Positions 43,201 to 53,331 are shown, counted from the stretch's first letter. The stretch: 64,000 bases of DNA from Methylovulum miyakonense HT12 (GCF_000384075.1 NZ_KB913025.1:1999551-2063550), one strand, 5' to 3'. Translations and numbers: made by a program. The notes: generated from the letters alone by a model not told the origin.

Positions 43201-44342
43201 TGACGCCACCTTCTTTTCGCCGCCATTGCACAGGGTTAAGCTTTTTTTTCCTGCTGTTTAGCCTTGCCTCATGGGCAGAAACCAAAACCGAGAATGTCGC
43301 TTCCGCCCCTGTGGTCGAATTGGCGGGTACGCGCCTGATCCGCGTCAAGTCCGGCAGTTTGCTGGAGCAAAAATTCAACATCACCACGGTCAAAAAAGAA
43401 CGCATCAACACGCCGCTGCTGGTGGTCACGGGGGCGGTGGTTGCGCGTCTGCCCATTGGTTCAGCCCCCAAGGAAGACCGTTGGCAGTTCAACAGCATTG
43501 AATTGTCGGGCGTTTATGCCGACTGGCAGCGGGCGCAGGTGGAAAAGGACTTTAATGCCAAGCGTTTGGAAAAAATCCGCGAACTGACTTCGGCACAATA
43601 CCACTCGCAAAAATTGGCGGTGGATAGGCTCAGGAAATTGGTCGCCACGGGGACTGAGGCGATACGGGATTTGACCGCCGCCGAAGCCACACTGATGGAA
43701 GTGCAATTAGGCGGGCAAAAAGACGTGTATGAAGCGGAAACCGCATTGACGGTCGCCAGCCGTAGCCGCGCCGCCTTGGAACGCAAATTGTTGCAGGAAG
43801 GTGTCGATCCCTTGCTGTTGGAAAGCTCCGCTCCAGGTGTGTCTTTGGTCATGGCGGATGTGCCGGAGCTGCGCATCAGTTTGGTGTCGGTCGGGCAAGC
43901 GTGTGCCGCGCGTTTTTACGGCCTGCCCGACCAGGTGTTTGCCGGTAAAGTGCGTAGTCTGGCACCGACCCTGTCTGCGGAACGCCACACCTTGCGGGTG
44001 TTTTTTGAACTGAATGACAAGGCGGATCAATTCAAGCCCGGGATGTATGCGGAAATTGGCTTGGGCACCGACCCGCGTGATGCGGTGATGATCCCCACCG
44101 ACGGCGTGTTGCACAGCGGCAATGCCGATTATGTCTTGATCGGTGCGCAGGATGGCTTATGGCGTATCACCCAAGTGGATGTGGGTGAAAGCATTGATGA
44201 CCGTATTGAAATCCTCAAAGGCTTGCGTGAAGGCGAACGCATCATTGGCAATGGCGCCATTTTGTTAAAACCGATGTTGGTGCAAGCCTTGCAAAATGAA
44301 GAAGTTGGCGGCCAACGTCCGCATTTTGGAACCAAACCATGA
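43197..44342 (+). CDS. RND efflux periplasmic adaptor, second operon
   Basis: The ATG at 43197 overlaps the channel stop (ATGA) and gives 381 residues with a signal segment LSFFFLLFSLASWAET. The usual half-lipoyl-hairpin order is weaker than in the first operon: a long charged helix (QRAQVEKDFNAKRLEKIREL) and barrel strands such as GKVRSLAPTLSAERHTLRVF are visible. It should bridge the pump and the lipoprotein channel. The end overlaps the pump gene by four bases. Confidence 0.85.
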   Translation: MMTPPSFRRHCTGLSFFFLLFSLASWAETKTENVASAPVVELAGTRLIRVKSGSLLEQKFNITTVKKERINTPLLVVTGAVVARLPIGSAPKEDRWQFNSIELSGVYADWQRAQVEKDFNAKRLEKIRELTSAQYHSQKLAVDRLRKLVATGTEAIRDLTAAEATLMEVQLGGQKDVYEAETALTVASRSRAALERKLLQEGVDPLLLESSAPGVSLVMADVPELRISLVSVGQACAARFYGLPDQVFAGKVRSLAPTLSAERHTLRVFFELNDKADQFKPGMYAEIGLGTDPRDAVMIPTDGVLHSGNADYVLIGAQDGLWRITQVDVGESIDDRIEILKGLREGERIIGNGAILLKPMLVQALQNEEVGGQRPHFGTKP

Positions 44343-47300
44343 TCCCGCAGTTACTTGGTCAGGCCATGCACCACCGTCTAATGGTGTTGGGCGGTACGGT
44401 CGCGGTGATCCTACTGGGTTTGTGGTCGTTCCTGAACATGCAGATTGATGCTTATCCCGATATTTCTTCGCAGATGGTGCAGATCATCACCGTCTATCCG
44501 GGCCGCGCACCGGAGGAAGTGGAACGGCAAGTGACCGTGCCGATGGAAATTGAAATGCGCAATGTCCCCAAAGTGCAGACCATCCGTTCACGGACGATTT
44601 TCGGCTTGTCGGTGGTGCAGTTGACTTTTGAGGAAGGTTCGGAAAGCTACTGGGCCAGGCAGCGTGTCCAAGAAAAATTGGCGAACGTCGATTTGCCCGC
44701 TGGCGCGTCCGCCGAACTGGGGCCTTTGGCAACGGCTTATGGGGAAATTTTGCGTTATGAATTGGTGTCCGATGGCCGCTATGACCTGACTGAGCTGCGT
44801 TCGATCAACGACTGGATTGTCATCCCGCATTTGTTGCGTGCCGCCGGGGTTGCCGATGTCTCCAACTTTGGCGGTTATGAAAAGCAATATGCCGTGCTGA
44901 TGAACCCCTCGCAATTGCAGCGTTTTGGCTTGTCGCTGAATGATGTGGTCGACGCCATCCAAACCAACAACGAAAGTGCGGGCGGCAGTGTTTTGTCACG
45001 CGGCAGCATGTCGTTTGTGATCCGAGGCAAAGGCTCCTTGCAAAGCGTTTCTGAAATCGGCGATATTTTCATCAAATCCTTCGGTGGCACACCGGTTTAC
45101 GTCCATGATGTCGCCGATGTCGAAGTGGATGCCAAAATTCCGGCGGGGATTTTAAGCAAAGACCAAACCGACGAAACCATTGAAGGCATCGTCCTGATGC
45201 GCCGTGGCGAAAACACTTCGGACACCTTGAAAAACGTCAAAACCGTGCTGGACGGGCTCAATGATGTCGATTTGCCCGAAGGTGTCAGTGTCGCGCCGTT
45301 TTATGACCGCGAGCAATTGGTGGACAACACCTTGCACACGGTAGGCCATAGTGTGTTGCTGGGCGTGTCGTTGGTCACGCTAGTATTGCTGGTTTTTCTG
45401 GGACGGCCTTCCTTGGCGATGTTGGTGGCTTTGACCATCCCGTTTTCGCTGTTGTTCGCATTGGTGATGATGAAAGCCTTCGGTATCCCGATTGGCTTGT
45501 TGTCGATTGGTGCGATAGATTTTGGCATCATCGTCGATGGCTCGGTCATTATGGCGGAGAACATCGCCCATAAACTGCATGATGCCAAGCTCAAACAGGA
45601 AAAGACAGGTGTCACCAAAACCGTATTGCAAGCGTCATTGCAAGTCGAACGTCCGGTGTTTTTTTCCATCCTGATGATTGTCGGGGCGTTTTTGCCTTTA
45701 CTGACCTTGACGCATATCGAAGGCCTGTTATTCCGCCCGATGGCCTTGACCATTTTGTTCGCTTTGGTCGGCGCGATGATTTACGCCTTGTTCATCGTCC
45801 CCACCTTTGCCAGTTTTGTGTTCAGAAAAGGCTACACCGATTGGGAAAACCCGTTGCTGACCTGGCTGTATCCGCGTTATTCGGCTTTGCTCAAACGCCT
45901 GTTGCATTGGCGCTGGCAAGCGGTGGGGGCGGCGGTGGCGGTATTGGTCGGCGTGTTGGTGTTGATCTTGCCGAAACTGGGCAGCGAATTTTTGCCGTAC
46001 ATGGACGAAGGCGTGGTTTGGGTACGCGCCAACTTCCCCGAAGGCACCTCTTTGCAACAGAGTTCAAAATTCGGGCAACGCTTGCGCGAAATCGCACTGA
46101 AGTTTCCTGACGTGGCTTTCATAGTGGTGCAGGCAGGGCGCAGTGACAGCGGCACCGACCCATTTCCGCCCAGCCGTTTGGAAATGTTGGTCAGCCCCAA
46201 ACCGCGTGACGAGTGGGTGCAATTCCAGCGTAAGCAGGAATTGGTGGCGGCCTTGGGTAATAGTTTCCGCTCCGAATTTCCGACCACCCGCTTCAACTTT
46301 ACCCAACCGATCATTGATAGCGTCACCGAAGACGCCAACGGCACTTCCGCCAATCTCGCGGTCGAATTTTCCGGTGCGGATTCCAATGTGTTGCTGGGCT
46401 TGGCAAGGAAGACTAAAGAGCTGCTCAGCAAAGTGCCAGGGGCGACCGATGTCAGCATCGAGCAAGAAGGCCCGCAGCCGCAGTTGGTCATCAGCCCCGA
46501 ACGTTCCTTGTGCGCCCGTTACAATGTCAGCGTCGAGGACGTGACGCGGCTAATTGATGTCGCCATCGGCGGCTCACCGATAGGCAACCTGTTTGAAGGC
46601 GAGCGGCGCATTGATATTGTCGCCCGTTTTGCCAAAGAACATCTGCGCTCGCCCGCCGCCATCGGACGCTTGCCCGTATACAACGCCGAAGGCATCCCGA
46701 TTCCCTTGGCGCAAGTCGCCCATATCGACATCATTGACGGGCAAACCCTGATTGCCAGGGACGACGGCCGCCGCCGCTTGACCGTGAGGACTGACATCGT
46801 CGGGCGTGACCAAGGCAGTTTCGTCGCCGATGCCCAGCGCATGTTCGCCCAAGAAATCACCGTGCCGGACGGCTATCGTGTCGCTTGGTTGGGCATGTTT
46901 GAAAATCTGGCACGGGCGGCGGAGCATTTCAAAATCCTCGTCCCCGCCAGCATCGGGGTGATTTTTATCTTGTTGTTAGTCACCTTCGGTTCCATCAGGG
47001 CATCGCTAGTCTTGTTGCTGGCGATACCCTTCGCCTTTGTCGGCGGCATCACCGCCTTGTATTTGCGCGACATGAATTTGAACGTTTCTTCCGGTGTCGG
47101 TTTTGCCGCCGTGTTCGGCGTGTCGATTATGAACGGCGTGTTGATTGTGCGCACCATCACCGAACTGCGCCTTGCAGGTGTAGCCATGGAGCAAGCCATT
47201 GTCGAAGGGGCTGTCCGCTGCGTCCGGCCTATTTTGGTCGCTTCTTTGGTGGCGATACTTGGCTTGGTTCCTGCCTCATTGGCAACAGGCTTGGGTTCGG

Positions 47301-47467
47301 ACGTGCAAAGGCCATTGGCGACCGTGATAGTCTGGGGCTTGTTCAGCGCGACGGTGATGACGGTGTTGCTGGTGCCCGTTTTGTATCGGCTGTTCTCGCC
47401 GCACATGGATTTACCAAGCACGGAAGATAAGGAATTGGACGAAGTGGATTTAAACGAAAGCCGATGA
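44339..47467 (+). CDS. CusA/CzcA-family heavy-metal RND pump, second operon
   Basis: This 1042-residue protein is full length for HME-RND. Landmarks are IDAYPDISSQMVQIITVYPGR, PEEVERQVTVPMEIEMRNVP, the transmembrane helix-4 region SIGAIDFGIIVDGSVIMAENIAHK with acidic proton-relay residues, and YMDEGVVWVRANFPEGTS. Compared with the 22.4 kb pump it differs clearly (QMVQIITVYPGR instead of TQVKIIVKAPGM), so the two are not recent duplicates and may serve different metals. This operon has no DUF3240 gene. Confidence 0.9.
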   Translation: MIPQLLGQAMHHRLMVLGGTVAVILLGLWSFLNMQIDAYPDISSQMVQIITVYPGRAPEEVERQVTVPMEIEMRNVPKVQTIRSRTIFGLSVVQLTFEEGSESYWARQRVQEKLANVDLPAGASAELGPLATAYGEILRYELVSDGRYDLTELRSINDWIVIPHLLRAAGVADVSNFGGYEKQYAVLMNPSQLQRFGLSLNDVVDAIQTNNESAGGSVLSRGSMSFVIRGKGSLQSVSEIGDIFIKSFGGTPVYVHDVADVEVDAKIPAGILSKDQTDETIEGIVLMRRGENTSDTLKNVKTVLDGLNDVDLPEGVSVAPFYDREQLVDNTLHTVGHSVLLGVSLVTLVLLVFLGRPSLAMLVALTIPFSLLFALVMMKAFGIPIGLLSIGAIDFGIIVDGSVIMAENIAHKLHDAKLKQEKTGVTKTVLQASLQVERPVFFSILMIVGAFLPLLTLTHIEGLLFRPMALTILFALVGAMIYALFIVPTFASFVFRKGYTDWENPLLTWLYPRYSALLKRLLHWRWQAVGAAVAVLVGVLVLILPKLGSEFLPYMDEGVVWVRANFPEGTSLQQSSKFGQRLREIALKFPDVAFIVVQAGRSDSGTDPFPPSRLEMLVSPKPRDEWVQFQRKQELVAALGNSFRSEFPTTRFNFTQPIIDSVTEDANGTSANLAVEFSGADSNVLLGLARKTKELLSKVPGATDVSIEQEGPQPQLVISPERSLCARYNVSVEDVTRLIDVAIGGSPIGNLFEGERRIDIVARFAKEHLRSPAAIGRLPVYNAEGIPIPLAQVAHIDIIDGQTLIARDDGRRRLTVRTDIVGRDQGSFVADAQRMFAQEITVPDGYRVAWLGMFENLARAAEHFKILVPASIGVIFILLLVTFGSIRASLVLLLAIPFAFVGGITALYLRDMNLNVSSGVGFAAVFGVSIMNGVLIVRTITELRLAGVAMEQAIVEGAVRCVRPILVASLVAILGLVPASLATGLGSDVQRPLATVIVWGLFSATVMTVLLVPVLYRLFSPHMDLPSTEDKELDEVDLNESR

Positions 47468-47660
47468 CGCTAATCAAAAATCTGTCATTCTGACGATTAA
47501 TGCACATCCGACAAACTAGCCAAAACGCTTTCACGCGGCAACTTGGCCTTTTGGTGTGGTTCATTTTGTTATTTGGAAATGTGATAGCCTAAAAATCAGA
47601 TTCCCCGATTGCTTGATAAAATACGTCATATTCACTACTCAAAATCTACAATCCCTAACC

Positions 47661-48068
47661 ATGTCCGAAAATCCCCCGTCAAACCGCACCAAAGTCACCG
47701 TCCAAGAAGCCCGTTTATTGGTGTCACCCGCGCAAAGCAGCAAGCTGGCGGCCTTGCGTGATCGGGCTAGGGGCGTGGAAGTTGCGCCTGTCGTTATTCC
47801 CGCCAATCCTATCAACACGGCATTAAGCGACGATGTCGCGGCGGAATTGCGTAAAGCCCGAAGGTTGATAGACGGGCGTTGTGCGGTGATTATGGGCAAT
47901 TATCCTAAAGCCAAACAAAACAAGTTGTTCAGCTTACGCTTTGGCCCAATCGAAGAGTTAAAGAAATTACCCGTCAGCGTGATTTTTAAGCGATTGGATT
48001 TGGATAGCCAATTGCTGGACCAACGTTTGCTAGGCAAGCTGGATTATCATGGGCATACGCCAGAATAG
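47661..48068 (+). CDS. Small protein of unknown function
   Basis: I start at the ATG at 47661, giving 135 residues (MSENPPSNRTKVTVQEARLL). The ORF extends back to 47556 without conserved-looking sequence. It is charged, with helical KLAALRDRARGVEV and ELRKARRLIDGRCAVIMGNYP segments, and has no signal or membrane segment. I recognise no family. It precedes pabB on the same strand with a 158-base gap. Confidence 0.5.
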   Translation: MSENPPSNRTKVTVQEARLLVSPAQSSKLAALRDRARGVEVAPVVIPANPINTALSDDVAAELRKARRLIDGRCAVIMGNYPKAKQNKLFSLRFGPIEELKKLPVSVIFKRLDLDSQLLDQRLLGKLDYHGHTPE

Positions 48069-48226
48069 GAAAAAGCCGTCGCGGCGATCCGCCCCGGCCT
48101 GTTTGCCAAGAAATAATGTTACAATACCGCCACATTCAAGTCCGTTCCCGAATTAATCTTGCCATAGCCTAACGCCTTACCCATCTCCGCAAGCTTAGTC
48201 CGTCCCTCCCATTACACGTCTTTTTA

Positions 48227-49624
48227 ATGCCGGTACCTCATCCAACTACTTACCTATTGCCGTATTTTGCGGACAGTGCCGCGCTGTTTTCAGCGTGGGC
48301 AGACCAGCCTTGGGCGGTGTTTCTCGATAGCGGGCATCCGTCTAGCCAACAAGGCCGCTATGATATTATCGCCGCCGAACCTTTGTGTACCTTGGTCACG
48401 CATGGCGGGACCACTACCATTACCTCGGCTAGCGAAGTCATTCAAAGCCAAGCTGACCCATTTTTGTTGGTCAAACAAAAGCTACAGGATTTTGCGGGAC
48501 GTGCCGTCAATATCAGCGGCTTGCCGTTTAATGGCGGGGCGATTGGGTATTTTTCTTATGATCTGGCGCGTCGTTTGGAACAACTGCCTGTCATTGCCGA
48601 AGATGCCGAGCAGATTGCCGAAATGGCGGTGGGGATTTACCACTGGGCGGTGATTGTTGACCATCAGCAGCGACAAAGCACGCTGGTCACGCAAGGCCTG
48701 GATGCGCAAGCTTGCCAACGGTTAATCGCCCGTTTTAGCAGGTTGCCGGAAACGCAGCCCCATCGCCCTTTTGCGGTGCTGGGCGAAATCCAACCGAATA
48801 TGGACAGGGCTTATTATGCCCAGGCCTTCCAGCGCATCAAACAATATTTGTTGGAAGGCGATTGCTATCAAGTCAACCTCACCCAGCGTTTTTCGGCCGC
48901 TTGCGTGGGCGATCCGTGGACGGCTTACCAGCTATTGCGGCAAGTCAATGCCGCCCCGTTCAGCGCCTATTTAAACTTCCCCGAAGTGCGGATTTTAAGC
49001 AGTTCGCCGGAGCGTTTTTTAAAATTGCAAAACGGTAAAGTGGAAACGAAGCCGATTAAAGGCACGCGGCCGCGCAAAGCGGACGCCGCCGAGGATGCGG
49101 GGCAAATCACTTTATTGGAAAACAGCCAGAAAGACCGCGCCGAAAACCTGATGATTGTCGATTTGCTGCGCAATGACATCGGTAAGACCTGTAAAAAAGG
49201 CTCCGTGAAAGTGCCGAAATTGTTTGCGGTGGAAAGCTACGCGACCGTGCATCATTTGGTCAGCACCGTGACGGGCGAACTCGCCGAAGGCCAACACGCG
49301 CTGGATTTGTTAAGGAGCTGTTTCCCTGGCGGTTCCATCACGGGCGCACCGAAAATCCGCAGCATGGAAGTGATAGAAGAACTGGAGCCCAACCGCCGTG
49401 GTGTTTATTGTGGATCCATCGCCTATATCGGCTTTGACGGCAATATGGACAGCAATATCGCCATTAGGACGCTGGTACAATCCGGCGAGACTATACGCTT
49501 TTGGGCGGGTGGCGGCATCGTCAATGATTCGGTGTTGGCCGAGGAATATCAGGAATGTTTCGACAAGGCGGCTGCCTTGTTGAGAGTCTTACAACAGTTA
49601 AGGAAGCCCGATGATAGTGATTAA
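48227..49624 (+). CDS. pabB: Aminodeoxychorismate synthase component I
   Basis: This 465-residue chorismate-binding enzyme has PIKGTRPR, where the PabB-type Lys marks it off from anthranilate synthase TrpE (PIAGT), plus the SSPERFL and GGSITGAPKIRSMEVIEELEP segments. It makes 4-amino-4-deoxychorismate, which PabC turns into p-aminobenzoate for folate and, in organisms with tetrahydromethanopterin, for that cofactor as well. The amidotransferase PabA is not in the window. It overlaps the next gene by 14 bases. Confidence 0.93.
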   Translation: MPVPHPTTYLLPYFADSAALFSAWADQPWAVFLDSGHPSSQQGRYDIIAAEPLCTLVTHGGTTTITSASEVIQSQADPFLLVKQKLQDFAGRAVNISGLPFNGGAIGYFSYDLARRLEQLPVIAEDAEQIAEMAVGIYHWAVIVDHQQRQSTLVTQGLDAQACQRLIARFSRLPETQPHRPFAVLGEIQPNMDRAYYAQAFQRIKQYLLEGDCYQVNLTQRFSAACVGDPWTAYQLLRQVNAAPFSAYLNFPEVRILSSSPERFLKLQNGKVETKPIKGTRPRKADAAEDAGQITLLENSQKDRAENLMIVDLLRNDIGKTCKKGSVKVPKLFAVESYATVHHLVSTVTGELAEGQHALDLLRSCFPGGSITGAPKIRSMEVIEELEPNRRGVYCGSIAYIGFDGNMDSNIAIRTLVQSGETIRFWAGGGIVNDSVLAEEYQECFDKAAALLRVLQQLRKPDDSD

Positions 49625-50177
49625 GATCGGCGGCAGTTTGGCGCAGTCACGGCAATTGCTGGCTTGCCTGGACACCATCGGGAAAAATTATCAGGGCAGG
49701 GCGGTGGTGATTGTGCCGGGTGGCGGTGGCTTTGCCGACCAAGTACGCCTAAGCCAACAAGTCTGGCAATTTGATGACAAAACGGCCCACGCGATGGCGA
49801 TTATGGCGATGCGGCAAATGGCTTTGATGTTCCATGGCCTTAAGCATGAGTTTGTCCTGGCGCATTCCGTTGACGCGATTTTGAAATTGCCCGCTTCGCC
49901 AAATGTAGCCATTTGGTCACCTGATGTGGACGAACTTGACCAAGCTGGCGTCGCCGCCAGTTGGGATATTACCTCGGACAGCCTTGCCGCTTGGTTGGCC
50001 ACAAGGCTTTCCGCTGAAGCGTTGGTGCTGGTAAAATCCGCCGCCATCGGCACGCGCATGGATTGGCAGGATTTAGCCAAGCAAGGGATTGTTGATAAGG
50101 CATTTAAAGGCTTTGCCGACCAGGCAAATTTTCCCATAACAATCATTAACGCCCAGCAGTTCAATGGCCGAATATAA
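49611..50177 (+). CDS. Amino-acid-kinase-family protein, MfnE-like
   Basis: This 188-residue protein is a small amino-acid kinase fold: MIVIKIGGSLAQS at the start, VVIVPGGGGFADQVR, and ITSDSLAAWLATRLSAEALVLVKS with SDS replacing the ATP-site pattern. In methanogens and methylotrophs, MfnE of this family phosphorylates the aminomethylfuran unit of methanofuran/methylofuran. Assignment rests on fold, length and likely methylotroph context, not on a direct match. Overlap with pabB (14 bases) suits joint C1-cofactor synthesis. It overlaps DUF2959 by 14 bases. Confidence 0.65.
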   Translation: MIVIKIGGSLAQSRQLLACLDTIGKNYQGRAVVIVPGGGGFADQVRLSQQVWQFDDKTAHAMAIMAMRQMALMFHGLKHEFVLAHSVDAILKLPASPNVAIWSPDVDELDQAGVAASWDITSDSLAAWLATRLSAEALVLVKSAAIGTRMDWQDLAKQGIVDKAFKGFADQANFPITIINAQQFNGRI

Positions 50178-50868
50178 AAATGCCTCAAATGATTTGCTCA
50201 CCCTGTCGATACGGGTGGTCAAAAAGTTTTTTACCAAACGCTTACAGACGGTTTTCTATCATGCCCGTGAATCCATTGGTGAACACAAGCGGACGATTGT
50301 GGTTGCCCAGGTTGAGCAGGCCTGTGGCAGTTTGCAGGATACCCGCGATGCGTTTGCGGATGCGTTGGAGCGTTTCAATAGCCTGGTGGCTGTCCAGGAC
50401 ACGGCGTTGGAGCATAAATACCATTTGCTGAACCGGCAATACCAGTTTTGCCGTGCCAAATCGGAGGCGGTGAGCCAGCGTATCCGAGGGATAGAGGAAG
50501 TGAGCGAAGCTTTGTTTAAGGAATGGGAAAAGGAACTTAACGAATACAGCAGCCGGACATTGCGCAACAGCAGCAAACAGCAGTTAAAACTAGCCAGGCA
50601 GCATTATGCCCGGCTGATTAAAGGGATGCACAAGGCTGAAAGCAGAATCCAGCCTGTGTTGGCGGCGTTTAAAGATCAAGTGTTGTACCTTAAGCATAAT
50701 CTCAATGCCCGGGCGATTGCCGCACTGCAAAATGAGTTTATTGGCATAAGTTTGGACATTTCGCAGTTGCTTCAGGCCATGGAGCAGGTTATTGCCGAGG
50801 CCAACCAGTTCGTCGGTATTCTGGCCCGGCAAAAATCGCTTGACCAAAAAGTGTTGCCCGGCCGATGA
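50164..50868 (+). CDS. DUF2959-like coiled-coil protein
   Basis: This 234-residue protein is almost wholly alpha-helical and charged, with long heptad-like stretches (HAREXIGEHKR, RTIVVAQVEQACGSLQDTRD and RKSLDQK near the end). The segment FADALERFNSLVAVQDTALE resembles the DUF2959 family. There is no signal peptide and no membrane segment. Function unknown. The start lies 14 bases before the kinase gene ends, and it faces the convergent lipoprotein gene four bases beyond its stop. Confidence 0.7.
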   Translation: MAEYKNASNDLLTLSIRVVKKFFTKRLQTVFYHARESIGEHKRTIVVAQVEQACGSLQDTRDAFADALERFNSLVAVQDTALEHKYHLLNRQYQFCRAKSEAVSQRIRGIEEVSEALFKEWEKELNEYSSRTLRNSSKQQLKLARQHYARLIKGMHKAESRIQPVLAAFKDQVLYLKHNLNARAIAALQNEFIGISLDISQLLQAMEQVIAEANQFVGILARQKSLDQKVLPGR

Positions 50869-50871
50869 GGC

Positions 50872-51300
50872 TTAGAGCTTATAAAGGATGTCGTTCGCTT
50901 TGTCCCTGACCACTTCTTTTTTGTTGCCTTTTCGGTTGTCCTGGTCAATCCTTTCACGGCCAAATTTGGTGATCATTTCGCCCCAGCTGGAATACTGTTC
51001 ATAACCTTTATAACCCGCATTTTTGCGTTGCTCATAGACTTCTTTGCCCAGTTCTATGATTTCTTGGGGTTTTTTGCCATCAACAATATCAAGGAATTTG
51101 CTGTCGTCCCTGTTGGCATCGCGGATAGTCCAAAAAGACACTTCAAATTCGATGCGGCTTTCCGCAGGCAGGCGTTCTTTTAATACTTTGACTGAACGGT
51201 AAGCGGTTTTAATGTTTTGTGCGTTGATTTCCTGGCCTTTACTACAGGCAAGCAAAGCGGTGCAACTTAATGCGATGAGCAGAAGCGGAAGTTTTTTCAT
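50872..51300 (-). CDS. Small lipoprotein of unknown function
   Basis: This 142-residue protein has a lipoprotein signal (LIALSCTALLAC) and a mature charged, helical domain: EVSFWTIRDANRDDSKFLDIVDG, PQEIIELGKEVYEQRKNAGY, then a Lys/Asn-rich end. I do not recognise a family with confidence. It is transcribed alone and ends four bases from the convergent DUF2959 gene. Confidence 0.7.
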   Translation of the reverse strand: MKKLPLLLIALSCTALLACSKGQEINAQNIKTAYRSVKVLKERLPAESRIEFEVSFWTIRDANRDDSKFLDIVDGKKPQEIIELGKEVYEQRKNAGYKGYEQYSSWGEMITKFGRERIDQDNRKGNKKEVVRDKANDILYKL

Positions 51301-51591
51301 AAAGATGTCCTCAATGTTTATGACGGCTTTTTTGTTATTGTAGGGATGTTGTTATATTTTAGCGGATGATATTTTATATACGGAGTCGTTGTTATAAACG
51401 CCAGATTACAGAAAGCAATGCCGACGGGAAGATTTAGCTTACCGGTTTTATTGTATTGGATACTTAAGATGGGGCGCTTAGGTTGCAAGTGCAAGCCTGA
51501 AAAACCCCCAAGGCATTCAAGTATATTGATTTTTTGGCATCGCTTAAACAAAGTAAGATGGTCAGTTATTATAACCCTGTGCTAAACAACT

Positions 51592-53331
51592 ATGCTGGAA
51601 TTTATCCAATTATTAAAACAGCGTTATCAAGCCATACTGGCCCAAGCCCACAAGCCTTCCGGTAACTTGGATTACCAGCTACGGATTGACCAATTGACCT
51701 TGGCGGAAGCTTTCGTCCGCAAAGGCAAGTTGCTGGCGTCCAAAGACAAGCAGGTGTTGCAAGTGGCGGTGGTGGGGCCCACGCAAGCCGGTAAAAGCTC
51801 GCTGGTGAATGTGTTGCTGAACCAGGCGTCGGCGGGAGTCAGCCCATTGGCGGGGTATACGGTGCATCCGCAAGGTTTTTGCCATGATGTCAAGCGTGGC
51901 GATTGCCAAGGCTTGCAACGCTATTTTGGACGTTTCCAGTGCTTGCCGCCTGAGCAACTGGGCAAGCAACGCTTTGATTGCTACGCCTTAAGTGAAACCA
52001 CAGGCCAATCGCCGTATTTGCCCGCTTGCGTGTTATGGGATACCCCTGATTTTGATTCCATTGATTCGGAGACTTACCGCGAAGGCGTGTTAAGGGCTAT
52101 CGCGCTGGCGGATGTGCTGGTCTTGGTGGTCAGCAAAGAAAAATACGCCGACCAATCGGTCTGGGAGATGATGGCGGAAGTGGAGGCATTAAACCAGCCG
52201 ACGTTGATTTGCCTGAACAAGCTCACCGAAGGTTCGGAAACGGTATTGGTCCCGTCGTTAAAAGAAAAATGGCAACACGCCCGTAGCGATGCCTTCCCTG
52301 AAGTCGTCCCTTTGTATTATCAAAAAGCCACGGGTTCCCCACAATGGCCCGGCGAATACCAAAACGCTATCGCGCAGCTGGCAAAAAAAGTCAGCCACCC
52401 AAAACATGCGCGGATGGAACAGGCTTTGTTGCAAAAACATTGGCAAGCATGGCTGGAACCCGTGCGCGAAGAACACCAATTATTTGACGACTGGCAAACC
52501 CTGCTGGACGGTTTGTTAAAACAAGCTATCGACACCTACCGGCACGATTACCTCAACCATCCGCACCATTACGAAACTTTCCACCAAGCAATGGCGGAAT
52601 TGTTGACCTTACTGGAAATCCCAGGCCTTGCCGGATTCATGACCGGCGTACGTAAGGCCCTGACTTGGCCTATGCGCCAAATGATGAAGCTGGGGCGCAA
52701 ACGTTTGCATATCACCGACAGCAGCCAAGAAGTCAAGCTGCTGAACCAACTCGCCGAACATGCCTTAATCCAATTGGCCGACCAGTTGCTTGACAAAACC
52801 GGGCAAAGCCAACAGAGCGATTGGTGGCAAGCCCTTAGCACTTTATTACGCCGCCAAAAACCGGAAATTTTGCAGCAATTTGCCGGGGCGGTAAAAAATT
52901 ACCATTTGGATTTCCAGCAAGACGTGGAAGAAAGTGCGCAGCGCCTGTACCATAAATTGCAGGAACAACCGATGGTGCTGAACAGCCTACGCGCCACCCG
53001 CGTGACCGCCGATGCGGCGGTGATCGCCCTGACCTTGCACACGGGCGGCATAGGCGTGCATGATTTGGTGATCGCCCCCGCCATGCTCACCGTCACGTCG
53101 CTGCTTGCCGAAAGCGCCATCGGCAGTTATATGCACAAAGTCGAAACCCACCTCAAGCAGCAACAGTTTACCGCCGTCAACCAAGCCTTGTTTGTTGGTT
53201 GTTTAAGCCAAGCACTTAACGCCTTGCCCGGCCAATTGGCAAACACCACCCATTTCAATATTTCGCCTGGACAACTACAGGCCATCGAGCAGCAACTGAC
53301 AGAGAAACGCCATGGTTTACGATTACTCTGA
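51592..53331 (+). CDS. Dynamin/YfjP-like GTPase, first of a pair
   Basis: This 579-residue protein has a P-loop at residues 62-69 (GPTQAGKSS), a G3-like WDTPDFDSIDS and a G4-like CLNKLTEGSE, placed in a GTPase domain of about 300 residues. A large helical C-terminal region follows with a hydrophobic patch (VTADAAVIALTLHTGGIGVHDLVIAP). The layout resembles bacterial dynamin-like or YfjP/LeoA-type GTPases, which act on membranes. Its end overlaps the second GTPase by 20 bases, so they are probably made together as a heteromeric pair. Confidence 0.8.
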   Translation: MLEFIQLLKQRYQAILAQAHKPSGNLDYQLRIDQLTLAEAFVRKGKLLASKDKQVLQVAVVGPTQAGKSSLVNVLLNQASAGVSPLAGYTVHPQGFCHDVKRGDCQGLQRYFGRFQCLPPEQLGKQRFDCYALSETTGQSPYLPACVLWDTPDFDSIDSETYREGVLRAIALADVLVLVVSKEKYADQSVWEMMAEVEALNQPTLICLNKLTEGSETVLVPSLKEKWQHARSDAFPEVVPLYYQKATGSPQWPGEYQNAIAQLAKKVSHPKHARMEQALLQKHWQAWLEPVREEHQLFDDWQTLLDGLLKQAIDTYRHDYLNHPHHYETFHQAMAELLTLLEIPGLAGFMTGVRKALTWPMRQMMKLGRKRLHITDSSQEVKLLNQLAEHALIQLADQLLDKTGQSQQSDWWQALSTLLRRQKPEILQQFAGAVKNYHLDFQQDVEESAQRLYHKLQEQPMVLNSLRATRVTADAAVIALTLHTGGIGVHDLVIAPAMLTVTSLLAESAIGSYMHKVETHLKQQQFTAVNQALFVGCLSQALNALPGQLANTTHFNISPGQLQAIEQQLTEKRHGLRLL

